Shown in pieces: positions 52,374 through 60,907 of a DNA stretch of 64,000 nt. The notes beneath the pieces were generated by a model that was not told the origin of the DNA, did not search any database, and worked only from the letters and a program-made list of their open reading frames with translations. Within the stretch, counting starts at the first letter, position 1; each line of letters starts with the position of its first letter. This DNA comes from Phytoactinopolyspora mesophila. GTDB taxonomy: Bacteria; Actinomycetota; Actinomycetes; Jiangellales; Jiangellaceae. The stretch lies in NCBI RefSeq assembly GCF_010122465.1, contig NZ_WLZY01000001.1, forward strand, positions 682,001 through 746,000, written 5' to 3'. The translations under genes were made by a program, and so were the position numbers.

Positions 52374-53396
52374 TCATGAGCCCGTCTCATATGCAGCCAG
52401 CGCCTCACGGGCATCGGCCACCACCTCTTCGGCCAGATCCGGAGGGTCGACGACGCGCCCGGTGCCCCCGAGCCGCAGCATCAGCCGGCGGACCCATCGG
52501 CGATCACGTACCCACAATCGCAATCTGATACCGCCGTCGGCGAGTTCCTCTGACGTCTCGAATGGGTAGTAGTCCGTGACCCAGCGGCCTGCGCGGCTCA
52601 GCTCGAGTGTGACCAGCTCGTCTTCGCGCGAGGGCTGAAACAGCCCGCCGGAGAGGTCCCGTGGCCGGGCTCGATCCGGGATCTCTGCCGGCACGTCGAG
52701 GACGGATACCTCCGCGACCCGGTCCAGCCGGAACAGCCGGGTCTCCTCGGCGCGGCGGCACCACCCCTCGAGGTAGAGACGGCCGTCGACAACGACGAGG
52801 CGCATCGGGTCGACGTCTCGCTCGGTGGTCTCGTCCCGCGCCGGTACCCAGTAGGAGAGGTGCAACCGGCGCCCTTCGTCCAGAGCGGAGCGCACGACGG
52901 CCGCGACATCGGCGACGGCGTCACCGTCCACCTGGACCTGGACCGCGCCGGCGCGTTCGGCAACCTCACCGGCTGCCTGCTCGAGCTTGGTGATGGCGCG
53001 ATCGATGGCGCCGCGCTCGAACGAGCCGGGCACCTCGGCCAGCGTCCGCAGCGCTACCAGCAGCGCGATGGCCTCGTCCGTGCGCAGTCTGAGTGGCCGG
53101 GCCAGGTAATCAGCGTTGGAGACGCTGATGATCCCTTCGCCCTCGACCGACTCCATGTCGACTTCGATGTAGTCACCCATGGCCAATCCGGGCAGCCCGG
53201 AGAACCACAGCACCCGGAGGTCGCGGATGACCTGCCGCTCGCTGACACCGAACAGCCCCGCCACGTCGGACACCCGTGCGTCCGGATGCGAGCGCAGGTA
53301 CGGCAGCATCGACAACAGCCGCGAAACTTGGGCCGGCGCACTGTCCGCGCGGCGCTGCACAGGCTGTCCTGCCTGTCCTGCCTGTCTCGCTGTCAC
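52374..53396 (-). CDS. pafC: WYL-domain transcriptional regulator PafC
   Basis: A 340-residue protein with an N-terminal winged helix (RLLSMLPYLRSHPDARVSDVAGLFGVSERQVIRDLRVL) and a WYL domain (LHLSYWVPARDETTERDVDPMRLVVVDGRLYLEGWCRRAEETRLFRLDRVAEV), then a WCX-like C-terminus. With PafB it forms the mycobacterial activator of the LexA-independent DNA damage response. Its GTG overlaps the pafB stop (GTGA). Ligand, possibly a nucleic acid, is not shown by sequence. Confidence 0.93.
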   Translation of the reverse strand: MTARQAGQAGQPVQRRADSAPAQVSRLLSMLPYLRSHPDARVSDVAGLFGVSERQVIRDLRVLWFSGLPGLAMGDYIEVDMESVEGEGIISVSNADYLARPLRLRTDEAIALLVALRTLAEVPGSFERGAIDRAITKLEQAAGEVAERAGAVQVQVDGDAVADVAAVVRSALDEGRRLHLSYWVPARDETTERDVDPMRLVVVDGRLYLEGWCRRAEETRLFRLDRVAEVSVLDVPAEIPDRARPRDLSGGLFQPSREDELVTLELSRAGRWVTDYYPFETSEELADGGIRLRLWVRDRRWVRRLMLRLGGTGRVVDPPDLAEEVVADAREALAAYETGS

Positions 53397-54367
53397 GCCC
53401 GCTCCCCGACCACGTCATTGAGCGACGCGATGACCTGCTTGCGCAACTCTTCCGGCTCGAGAGCGACAACATCGGCGCCGTGCGTCGCCACCTCTTCAGC
53501 CAGCCTCATGACCGACGAGTACTTCACCGTCACGATGTCCCATCCTGCCTCGGCCGCTGGTTGCACATCGACCGCCCGGCGGCGCAACGTGTGCCCGCTG
53601 CCGTCGCGAACCTTGACCGTGGCGGTCGGCAGATCACCGGGCTCCGGAGGCGCGAGCGCGCTTGCCGCCGCCCGGACGTCCTCCGGCGGCGGCACGTCGT
53701 AGCTGCCCGGCTCGCCGTCCGGCTCGACATCACCCACGATCCGGGACAGCCGGAACATCCGAGCGGCTCCTCGGTCGGTGTCGTGCCCGAGCACGTACCA
53801 GCGGCCGTGCCACGACAGCACACTCCACGGCTGGAGGTGGCGTTCCATGGGGGTAGAACTGGACACCTTGCGGTGCGGGAACCGCACCGGGCGCCGGTCA
53901 CGAACGGCCTCCCACAACGGCCAGAACGCAGGCTCCTCACCACCAACGCGTGGCTCGACGGCACCTAACGCGCGGGTGTCCGCCTCGACCCCGGCCGCCT
54001 TGAGCTTCACCACGGCATTGCTGGTGGCCGCTGCGAGACCGGAGTGCTGCCAGACCCGCGCGGCCAGCCCGACCACCGCGGCCTCGTCCGGCTCCAGCCG
54101 GATCTCGGGCAGTTCGAACTCCTGCCGGGAAATACGGTAGCCGGGTTCGTCATCGCCGAAGGGATCGTTGCTGCCGGTCTCGATCGGGATACCGACCTCA
54201 CGCAGCTCATCCTTGTCTCGTTCGAACATCCGGTCGAAAGCCTCGTCGGTCTGGTCCCCGTACCCGCCGACGACGTTACGGATGCGGCTTTTCGGCACGT
54301 AGCCGCGCGCCACCAACAGGCAGATGACCAGGTTCATCAACCTCTCGCTCTTTGCCTGCTGAGACAT
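53393..54367 (-). CDS. pafB: WYL-domain transcriptional regulator PafB
   Basis: A 324-residue partner of PafC. The winged helix KSERLMNLVICLLVARGYVP ... DEAFDRMFERDKDELREVGIPIE is followed by a WYL domain (PVRFPHRKVSSSTPMERHLQPWSVLSWHGRWYVLGHDTDRGAARMFRLSRI). GGAGG five bases ahead of the ATG at 54367 decides against the GTG at 54373. The pair is transcribed leftwards with the Tat genes. Unlike in mycobacteria, it is separated from pafA by FKBP genes and a divergent DUF3866 gene. Confidence 0.93.
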   Translation of the reverse strand: MSQQAKSERLMNLVICLLVARGYVPKSRIRNVVGGYGDQTDEAFDRMFERDKDELREVGIPIETGSNDPFGDDEPGYRISRQEFELPEIRLEPDEAAVVGLAARVWQHSGLAAATSNAVVKLKAAGVEADTRALGAVEPRVGGEEPAFWPLWEAVRDRRPVRFPHRKVSSSTPMERHLQPWSVLSWHGRWYVLGHDTDRGAARMFRLSRIVGDVEPDGEPGSYDVPPPEDVRAAASALAPPEPGDLPTATVKVRDGSGHTLRRRAVDVQPAAEAGWDIVTVKYSSVMRLAEEVATHGADVVALEPEELRKQVIASLNDVVGERA

Positions 54368-54495
54368 ACGCACCTCCCGATAACACCCGCGACGATGGGG
54401 TCCTCCCCCATCGGCGTCGACACGGTTCCCACCGCTGCGCCGGGCCGCGGCACGTCAACCCGCGGCGCGCAAGACCGCGCGCCGCCGGACGCCGA

Positions 54496-54525
54496 TTCAC
54501 CGTGAGACTACCTCTTGGCTAGGCT
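54496..54525 (+). promoter_or_regulatory. Promoter of the DUF3866 gene, probably leaderless
   Basis: TTCACC (54496-54501), an 18-bp spacer and TAGGCT (54520-54525). The -10 box ends 6 bases before the GTG start, so transcription would begin at or next to the start codon. Confidence 0.6.
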
Positions 54526-54531
54526 TTCGGG

Positions 54532-55614
54532 GTGATTCGGTGGCGAAACGGCGTGGTGCGTTCTCTCGGTATGGCCTGGCCCGGCGTGCAGGAGATCATT
54601 GTCGAGATACCTGAGCGTGACGACGTTCGCGCACTGGCCTACACCGCCATGGTCGGTGAGCCGCGGACCGGTGATCGCGTACTGCTGAATACCGGTGCTC
54701 TCGAACTCGGCCTCGGCACCGGCGGGCACGCTCACGTGGTCGCCCTCCCGGACCGGTTGCCGCCGGATCCCGAGCCCGGGCCGGGACATCTCGTCAAAGC
54801 CCGCTACACGCCGCTGCAGACCATCGTCCTGGGCGCCGACGAACAAGACTCGACATGGCACGAGGCGCTGCGAGACGCCGACGATCTCGACGGCATGCCC
54901 GTGGTCCTGGCCGACCTGCACTCCGCGCTGCCCGCTGTGGTGGCCGGGATCAGAATCGGGTCACCGCAAGCCCGAGTCGCCTACGTGATGACTGACGGCG
55001 GCGCACTCCCACTGTGGTTCAGCCGCAGTGTCGCAGGGCTGCGCGACGCCGGCTGGCTCCAGGGCACTGTCACCGTCGGACAGGCCTTCGGCGGCGATCT
55101 GGAGACGGTGACATTGCACACCGGGCTGCTGGCAGCGCGCCATGTTCTCGGCGCGGACATCGCGGTGGTCACCCAGGGGCCGGGCAATCTGGGCACCGGC
55201 ACCCGCTGGGGTTTCTCCGGCATCGCCTGCGGCGAAGCGGTGAATGCCGTGGTGATTCTCGGCGGACGGCCGGTGGGCTCACTACGGATCAGCGAGGCCG
55301 ACGCGCGTGAGCGTCACCACGGCGTGTCCCACCACAGCCTGACCGCCTACGGCAAGGTGGCGATGGCCTCGGCCGACATCGTCGTCCCCAAACTCGACGG
55401 AGAGTTCGGCGAGAAGGTCGCTGCCCAGGCGGCGAAGCTTCCTCCCCGCCATCACGTCGTCACGGCCCCGGCAGACGGCCTTGACGACGCCTTGCGCGCA
55501 TGTCCCGTGCGGTTGTCCACGATGGGACGTGGCCTGGACGAGGACTATGCGTACTTCGTGGCCGCGGCCGCCTCCGGACGCCATGCCAGCGCGTTGCTCA
55601 ACCACGACAGCTGA
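54532..55614 (+). CDS. DUF3866-family protein
   Basis: A 360-residue protein with no membrane segment, covering the full DUF3866 domain. Recognisable parts are VILGGRPVGSLRISEADARERHHGVSHHSLTAYGKVAMA, VTQGPGNLGTGTRWGFSGIACGEAVNAV, and the N-terminal VEIPERDDVRALAYTAMVG. The function is unknown. The family is linked in actinobacteria to the pafBC/proteasome neighbourhood. The GTG start lies six bases behind a -10 box, so the message may be leaderless. It ends 43 bp ahead of palindromic element copy B. Confidence 0.85.
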   Translation: MIRWRNGVVRSLGMAWPGVQEIIVEIPERDDVRALAYTAMVGEPRTGDRVLLNTGALELGLGTGGHAHVVALPDRLPPDPEPGPGHLVKARYTPLQTIVLGADEQDSTWHEALRDADDLDGMPVVLADLHSALPAVVAGIRIGSPQARVAYVMTDGGALPLWFSRSVAGLRDAGWLQGTVTVGQAFGGDLETVTLHTGLLAARHVLGADIAVVTQGPGNLGTGTRWGFSGIACGEAVNAVVILGGRPVGSLRISEADARERHHGVSHHSLTAYGKVAMASADIVVPKLDGEFGEKVAAQAAKLPPRHHVVTAPADGLDDALRACPVRLSTMGRGLDEDYAYFVAAAASGRHASALLNHDS

Positions 55615-55656
55615 GCCAGAGCTGACCCAGCAAGTGCACCCGGCAGACCAAGTGGA

Positions 55657-55766
55657 CCCGGCAGATGGAGTCTCTCCATGGCGTGGTGGGCATCAGCGAG
55701 GGAGGTCGATGGCGCAGCCTCTCTCCGACCGAGTCTGCTGGGCGGGGAGAGACTCCATCTGCCGGG
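55657..55766. repeat. Dispersed palindromic element, copy B (110 bp)
   Basis: Bounded by a perfect 21-bp inverted repeat (55657-55677 and 55746-55766) whose core equals that of copy A. It is in reverse orientation to copy A, about 95 percent identical by eye, and again lies between convergent genes (DUF3866 and FKBP). In front of it, CCCGGCAGA-type fragments are repeated (55638-55660), which may be partial copies of the arm. Confidence 0.85.
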
Positions 55767-55780
55767 GACCGACCTGTACG

Positions 55781-56149
55781 TCAGCGTTTTACTGCGAGCA
55801 GGTCAATGACGAAGATCAGAGTCTTGCCGGCGAGCCGGTGCCCGGAGCCGGCCGGCCCGTAGGCAAGGTGCGGTGGGATCACCAGCTGCCGCCGGCCGTT
55901 CTCACGCATCCCTGGGATACCGTCCTGCCAGCCCTGGATCAGCCCCCTGAGCGGAAACTCGATCGGCTGGCCGCGATTCCACGACGCGTCGAACTCCTCG
56001 CCGGTGGCGAAATCGACGCCGACGTAGTGGACCTTGACCTCGTCGCCGGCCACGGCTTGCACACCGTCGCCGATCCGCAGATCGGTGATCTCGAGCGCAG
56101 TCGGCTCCGAACCCACCGGGAAGTCAACTTCTGGACGTTCAAGCTTCAT
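55781..56149 (-). CDS. FKBP-type peptidyl-prolyl cis-trans isomerase
   Basis: A 122-residue single-domain FKBP that speeds up prolyl isomerisation in protein folding. The domain is complete: DEVKVHYVGVDFATGEEFDASWNRGQPIEFPLRGLIQGWQDGIPGM and RRQLVIPPHLAYGP, ending in LIFVIDLLAV. There is no signal peptide, so it is cytosolic. GGGGGAG lies nine bases ahead of the ATG at 56149; an in-frame start at 56191 lacks support. It follows the FKBP lipoprotein gene by 46 bp in the same direction. Confidence 0.92.
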   Translation of the reverse strand: MKLERPEVDFPVGSEPTALEITDLRIGDGVQAVAGDEVKVHYVGVDFATGEEFDASWNRGQPIEFPLRGLIQGWQDGIPGMRENGRRQLVIPPHLAYGPAGSGHRLAGKTLIFVIDLLAVKR

Positions 56150-56195
56150 TTGTGTTCGCTCCCCCGCATGCCCCTGTTCAGGCGGACACACGTGT

Positions 56196-57200
56196 CTAGT
56201 ACGTGCCGACGATGTCGACGATCAGCACGAGCGCTGTGGATTCGTCGTCCTCGCCTTCGGCCCCAGGCATCGCCGCGTCTTCGGCACTGATCCGGGTCAG
56301 GATCCGTGAGCCGACGGTGAGTTCGTCCGCGACGTCCTCCCAGCCGGGCAGGGACGCCAGGCCGGCGACGGGGATCTCCTCGGGGTTGCCGAGCTCCCAC
56401 GTACTCTGGGTGCCTTCACCGTCCGGGTACGGCGCCTCCAGCATTTGCGCGATCACGGTCTCACCGAGTTCGTCGCCCTCGCCGCGCAAGATCACCGTAG
56501 AGTCCGACTCCTCCGGCTCCGGGGCGTCGTCGAACGTCACACTGGGTGCCCCGGTCTCGTCGCCTTCAACGATCGGTAGATCGTCAGGCAAGTCCGACAC
56601 CGGCTCACCCGTAGCGGCCGCATCCGGTGCGATGGAGTCGACCACATCCACGACGAACAGAAGGGTGTCCTCGGCGAGGTTGTGGTCGGCCTGGCTGCCG
56701 TATCCGCTCTCCGGCGGGATCGACAGCAGAACTCGCGAACCCACCTTCTGACCGGCCAGCCCCTCCTTCCAGCCAGGAATAACCATGTTCAGCGAGAACC
56801 CGGAGATCGACTCCCGGTCGTAGGAGTTGTCGAAGACGTAAGGCACCGACTCGCCGTCGGTTTCCTCTTCCTCGTCCGGGTCGGCCATCGGGTCCGCCGG
56901 AATGTCCTCCGGGCTACGCTCATCCCAGGTCTGGCCCAGGTAGTGCGCCAAGACGAAATCGTCAGCACCGATCTCGCGTCCGTCGCCCTCGGACAAGGTC
57001 TGCACCTCCAGTTCACCGGAGGGGTCTCCGTCCGGGACCTCGATGGTCGGCTTCTCTCCGAACTCACCGGAGACGCTGATCCCGCCACCGGCTGAATCAG
57101 TGACGTTCGAGTCGTCACCTGTGGTGTCGTCATCGCCACAGGCAGCCAGCACTACGGCGGAGGCAAGCAGTGCTGCAGTCAACAGGCGTATTTTGCGCAC
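56196..57200 (-). CDS. Lipoprotein with two FKBP-type domains
   Basis: A 334-residue lipoprotein. The signal peptide ends in a lipobox LAAC with Cys21. The first FKBP domain (about residues 75-195) has FSLNMVIPGWKEGLAGQKVGSRVLLSIPPESGYG. The second (about 235-334) is degenerate: it keeps SLPGWEDVADELTVGSRILTRI but lacks the usual aromatic core, so it may only bind. It should act outside the cytoplasmic membrane. It lies between pafA and the cytosolic FKBP; all are read leftwards. Very acidic linkers separate the domains. Confidence 0.88.
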   Translation of the reverse strand: MRKIRLLTAALLASAVVLAACGDDDTTGDDSNVTDSAGGGISVSGEFGEKPTIEVPDGDPSGELEVQTLSEGDGREIGADDFVLAHYLGQTWDERSPEDIPADPMADPDEEEETDGESVPYVFDNSYDRESISGFSLNMVIPGWKEGLAGQKVGSRVLLSIPPESGYGSQADHNLAEDTLLFVVDVVDSIAPDAAATGEPVSDLPDDLPIVEGDETGAPSVTFDDAPEPEESDSTVILRGEGDELGETVIAQMLEAPYPDGEGTQSTWELGNPEEIPVAGLASLPGWEDVADELTVGSRILTRISAEDAAMPGAEGEDDESTALVLIVDIVGTY

Positions 57201-57340
57201 AGTGGGATATTCCTCAACAGTCGATGAGTATTCGCGTCTGGAACAGGCACCTACCCTAATCCCTGGCTTCGTTCGTGTGCCACGCGGCGCGCACTCTGCT
57301 CGTGCGAGACATTTGCCGGGCTACGGGTGCCTGAGGGCCG

Positions 57341-58702
57341 TTACATGCTGTCGATCAGCCGCGCCACCCGTTCGTCGCTGGACCGGAACGGATCCTTGCA
57401 CAGCACCGTCCGCTGAGCTTGGTCGTTCAGCTTCAGATGAACCCAGTCCACCGTGAAATCGCGGCGCCGCTCTTGAGCGCGTTTGATGAATTCCCCGCGT
57501 AGCTTCGCGCGGGTGGTTTGTGGTGGCACGGATTTCGCCTCGAAGATCTCGATGTCTCGCGAAACCCGTGACACGGCACCTCGACGTTCGAGCATGTAGT
57601 AGAGCCCGCGCCCGCGGTGGATGTCGTGATAGGCGAGGTCCAGTTGGGCCACTCTCGGATGTGAGAGTGTCATGCCGTGTTTGGCGCGGTATCGCTCGAT
57701 CATGCGGTACTTGGTCACCCAGTCGATTTCGCGCTCGATCAGGCCCAGATCGCCGGTGTCGACCGCTTTGAGCGTGCGTTCCCACAGCTCCAGCACCCGG
57801 CGGATGACCGGCGTATCGATTTCACGACGTTCGACGAAGTTGCGAGCCTTGGTGAAGTACTCCTCCTGGATTTCCAGCGCCGAGGCCTCGCGCCCGCCGG
57901 CGAGGCGGACCTTGCGCCGTCCGGTGATGTCATGGCTGATCTCCCGGATGGCCCGGATGGGGTTCTCCAAGGCGAGATCACGCAGGCCGATGCCGGCTTC
58001 GATCATTCGTAGGACCAGGTCGGTGGCGCCCACCTTCAGCAGGGTGGTGCACTCGTTCATGTTGGAGTCGCCGACGATCACGTGCAGCCTGCGGTACCGC
58101 TCGGCATCGGCATGCGGCTCGTCACGTGTGTTGATGATGGGCCGGCTGCGGGTGGTGGCGCTGGACACACCCTCCCAGATGTGTTCCGCACGCTGGCTCA
58201 CGGCGAACATGGCGCCCCGGGGGGTCTGCAGCACCTTTCCGGCACCGCAGATGATCTGGCGGGTGACCAGGAATGGAATCAGGACGTCAGCGAGCCGGGA
58301 GAACTCGCCGTGCCGACCGACGAGGTAGTTCTCGTGGCAGCCGTATGAGTTGCCGGCTGAGTCGGTGTTGTTCTTGAACAGGTAGACATCACCCACGATG
58401 CCTTCTTCGGCCAGGCGCCGCTCGGCATCGACCAGCAGCCCTTCGAGTACCCGCTCCCCTGCTTTGTCATGGGCGACAAGATCGGTGATCGAATCGCACT
58501 CCGGCGTGGCGTATTCGGGGTGGCTCCCGACGTCCAGATACAGACGTGCGCCGTTGGAAAGAAAGACGTTACTGCTGCGGCCCCAGGTGACTACCCGGCG
58601 AAACAGATAACGCGCGACCTCGTCGGGCGAGAGCCGCCGCTGACCTCGAAATGTGCACGTGACACCGTACTCGTTCTCTATCCCGAAGATGCGGCGATCC
58701 AT
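57341..58702 (-). CDS. pafA: Pup-protein ligase PafA
   Basis: A 453-residue ATP-dependent ligase that joins the C-terminal glutamate of Pup to lysines of target proteins. It is of the glutamine-synthetase/carboxylate-amine ligase fold. The start [16 protein letters not shown], the catalytic Asp in [39 protein letters not shown] and [28 protein letters not shown] are hallmarks. It lacks the Dop loop. The gene begins 9 bp behind prcA, so it belongs to the proteasome operon. Confidence 0.97.
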   Translation of the reverse strand: MDRRIFGIENEYGVTCTFRGQRRLSPDEVARYLFRRVVTWGRSSNVFLSNGARLYLDVGSHPEYATPECDSITDLVAHDKAGERVLEGLLVDAERRLAEEGIVGDVYLFKNNTDSAGNSYGCHENYLVGRHGEFSRLADVLIPFLVTRQIICGAGKVLQTPRGAMFAVSQRAEHIWEGVSSATTRSRPIINTRDEPHADAERYRRLHVIVGDSNMNECTTLLKVGATDLVLRMIEAGIGLRDLALENPIRAIREISHDITGRRKVRLAGGREASALEIQEEYFTKARNFVERREIDTPVIRRVLELWERTLKAVDTGDLGLIEREIDWVTKYRMIERYRAKHGMTLSHPRVAQLDLAYHDIHRGRGLYYMLERRGAVSRVSRDIEIFEAKSVPPQTTRAKLRGEFIKRAQERRRDFTVDWVHLKLNDQAQRTVLCKDPFRSSDERVARLIDSM

Positions 58703-58711
58703 GAATCGACT

Positions 58712-59446
58712 TTAGTCGTCCGGCTCGTCGGATGCGGTATCTGTTACGTCTCGATTTTCGTTGCTCAGTAAAGCCTCGAGTTGAGCGCCGCGAATGCGCC
58801 TGAATGTACGGCGGGGACGGCGCCGCTCCAGCACGGCGACCTCGAGCTGCGAAGTGGAGAGCTGGCGAGACTCCCCGCCCTCGTCGCGGCCCAGGGACTG
58901 CACTGCCAGACGTAGCGAGTCTTCGAGCGAGGCGGAGTGCTGGAAACCTTCACGAACATAGCCGGTCACCTGCTCGGCGGGCCCGCCCATCACGGCGAAC
59001 CCGCTTTCGGAGAAGACCGAGCCGTCGTACACGATCCGGAAGATCTCGTCGCTGGCCTCATCCTGGCCGAGCTCGGCCACCACGATCTCGACCTCGTAAG
59101 CCTTGGGATCCTGCGTGAAGATGGTGCCGAGCGTCTGGGCGTAGACGTTGGCCAGCGCCCGGCCAGAGACGTCGGCACGGTCGAAGGCGTATCCACGAAG
59201 GTCGGCCAACCGCACGCCGGCCTGCCTGAGGTTCTCGAACTCGTTGTATTTGCCGACGGCCGCGAACGCAATGCGATCGTAGATCTCGCTGATCTTGTGC
59301 AGCGACGGCGACGGGTTCTCCGCGACGAACAAGATCCCGCCGGCATACTGCATGACGATGACCGAACGCGACCTGGAAATGCCCTTGCGGGCATAGTCCG
59401 CCCGGTCTTTCATGATCTGTTCAGGCGAGACATATCCGAACTGCAT
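58712..59446 (-). CDS. prcA: Proteasome subunit alpha
   Basis: A 244-residue alpha subunit forming the outer rings and gate of the 20S core. The start [31 protein letters not shown] is the actinobacterial PrcA N-terminus, and there is no catalytic threonine. [40 protein letters not shown] is typical. The ATG at 59446 fits family starts; an in-frame TTG at 59476 would add ten residues. It lies 55 bp behind prcB. The C-terminal extension is acidic. Confidence 0.96.
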   Translation of the reverse strand: MQFGYVSPEQIMKDRADYARKGISRSRSVIVMQYAGGILFVAENPSPSLHKISEIYDRIAFAAVGKYNEFENLRQAGVRLADLRGYAFDRADVSGRALANVYAQTLGTIFTQDPKAYEVEIVVAELGQDEASDEIFRIVYDGSVFSESGFAVMGGPAEQVTGYVREGFQHSASLEDSLRLAVQSLGRDEGGESRQLSTSQLEVAVLERRRPRRTFRRIRGAQLEALLSNENRDVTDTASDEPDD

Positions 59447-59501
59447 CGACACCAGTAGTGATCCTCTCGAGGCCAAGGTTGGTCAGATCAGGCGTGCGCC
59501 G

Positions 59502-60350
59502 CTAGCTCAACGGAGCTTGTGGCCCGTCGGGACGGCCACTCCGGGCCGAAACCACGCGGTCCACGATGGGAGCGACGTCATCCGTGGCGTACTGGTTGAA
59601 GCCGTTCTCATCTACCACGGCGATGATGGGAAAGATCTTCCGATGGAGGTCTGGGCCGCCGGTCGCGGAGTCGTCTTCGGCGGCGTCGTACAACGCCTGG
59701 ACACCCGCGGTGACGGCGTCTTCAGCGGTGAAGTCGGAACGATAGAGCTTCTTCAGGGATCCGCGGGCGAAGACCGAGCCCGAGCCGACCGAATAGAAGT
59801 CATGTTCCTCGGACCGAGCGCCCGTGGGGTCGTACGAGAAGATCCGGCCGCGCTGGTCGCCCGGATCGAACCCGGCGAAGAGCGGGACGGCCACCAGCCC
59901 TTGCATGGCGAGGCCCAGATTCGCCCGGATCATGTGAGCCAACCGGTTCGACTTACCTTCCAGCGAGAGGACGGTGCCCTCGATTTTCTCGTAGTGCTCC
60001 AACTCGAGCTGGAAAAGCTGGACGAGTTCGAACGCGATGCCCATAGTGCCGGCGATGCCGACCGCGGAGAACTCGTCAGCCTGGAACACTTTCTGGGCAT
60101 CTCGTTGCGAGATGAGGTGCCCCGCGGTGGCGCGGCGGTCACCAGCCATCACCACGCCCCCGGGGAAGGTCACCGCAACGATGGTGGTGCCGTGTGGGGC
60201 AAGCCCGGAGTGGTCCCTGCCGTCGCTGTGCCCGGCCAGCCGGCGCCCCGGCAAGAGGTCGGGGGCATAGTGCGTCAAAAACTCGGTGAATGACGACGTC
60301 CCCGTTGTCATGAATGCCGTCGGCAGCCGACCGATGTCGGACAGGTCCAC
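59502..60350 (-). CDS. prcB: Proteasome subunit beta precursor
   Basis: A 282-residue catalytic subunit of the 20S core. Residues 1-54 are a propeptide; cleavage after Gly54 in [14 protein letters not shown] exposes Thr55 as nucleophile. Asp and Lys/Arg of the active site are in [39 protein letters not shown] is the usual beta-subunit segment. The GTG start immediately follows the TAA of pup, with GGTGGAG overlapping the end of pup, so translation is coupled. Confidence 0.97.
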   Translation of the reverse strand: MDLSDIGRLPTAFMTTGTSSFTEFLTHYAPDLLPGRRLAGHSDGRDHSGLAPHGTTIVAVTFPGGVVMAGDRRATAGHLISQRDAQKVFQADEFSAVGIAGTMGIAFELVQLFQLELEHYEKIEGTVLSLEGKSNRLAHMIRANLGLAMQGLVAVPLFAGFDPGDQRGRIFSYDPTGARSEEHDFYSVGSGSVFARGSLKKLYRSDFTAEDAVTAGVQALYDAAEDDSATGGPDLHRKIFPIIAVVDENGFNQYATDDVAPIVDRVVSARSGRPDGPQAPLS

Positions 60351-60572
60351 TTACTCTCCACCTTTCTGGACGAATGACCTGACGAAATCTTCCGCGTTCT
60401 CTTCGAGGACCTCGTCGATCTCATCAAGCATGGAATCGACGTCGTCAGCGAGCTTCTCCTGCCGATCTTTGACATCTTCGGCAGCCTCAGTCGCCTGAGC
60501 CTCTTCGGCCTCGGTCTCTTCGTTCCGGCGAGGCTGTTTGCGCTGCTGCCCGCCGCTTGTGTCACGCGCCAT
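60351..60572 (-). CDS. pup: Prokaryotic ubiquitin-like protein Pup (ends GGE)
   Basis: A 73-residue, mostly disordered tag. The C-terminal half LADDVDSMLDEIDEVLEENAEDFVRSFVQKGGE is highly conserved and binds Mpa and PafA. The encoded last residue is Glu, not Gln, so no deamidation by Dop is needed before ligation. GGAGG six bases ahead of the ATG at 60572 decides the start. It lies at the head of the pup-prcB-prcA-pafA operon. Confidence 0.95.
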   Translation of the reverse strand: MARDTSGGQQRKQPRRNEETEAEEAQATEAAEDVKDRQEKLADDVDSMLDEIDEVLEENAEDFVRSFVQKGGE

Positions 60573-60905
60573 CGTCAACCTCCGATCGTCGCCTAACTAC
60601 GACCCTATCCGGGAAAGGTGACATCAGCGTCGCAGGGACCCGTCCAATACCGCAGAAGATCCTTCGCCCTGAGCGAACCGCCTGCTGAGCGCGGTGCGCT
60701 CGACGTTCCGTTCCTTGAGACGGAACGCCGAGCCCAGCCCCTAAGAGGCCGCGCAGAATGGGAGTCGCCTGGCTCGCGTACCCGAGCATCCTGGCTGGCG
60801 GCGTTGTCGTCAGTCGACGCACAAACCCAGTGCGACTCCTTCCTCCGCCTTGCCATCCAGGCGCCCGACCCCGCTCACTATCAGGCGCCCCATTCTGCGC
60901 GACCT
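60573..60905. other. pup-dop spacer without recognised gene
   Basis: About 330 bp containing the promoter of pup (not placed) and stem structures: CGTTCCGT/ACGGAACG around 60698-60727 and the long inverted repeat described separately. No coding region is supported. Confidence 0.4.
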
Positions 60906-60907
60906 CT
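60744..60907. repeat. 19-bp inverted repeat flanking a 126-bp segment, ending in the dop stop codon
   Basis: 60744-60762 (AGAGGCCGCGCAGAATGGG) and 60889-60907 are reverse complements with one mismatch. Next to each arm CGCCTGG and CCAGGCG occur, extending the symmetry loosely. The right arm overlaps the TAG of dop. It resembles a small non-autonomous element or a large terminator stem. Confidence 0.6.

Noticed and set aside
59490-59525. tRNA-like GCTAGCTCAACGG string
   Set aside because: It is the 3' end of prcB on the other strand and no cloverleaf can be formed around it.
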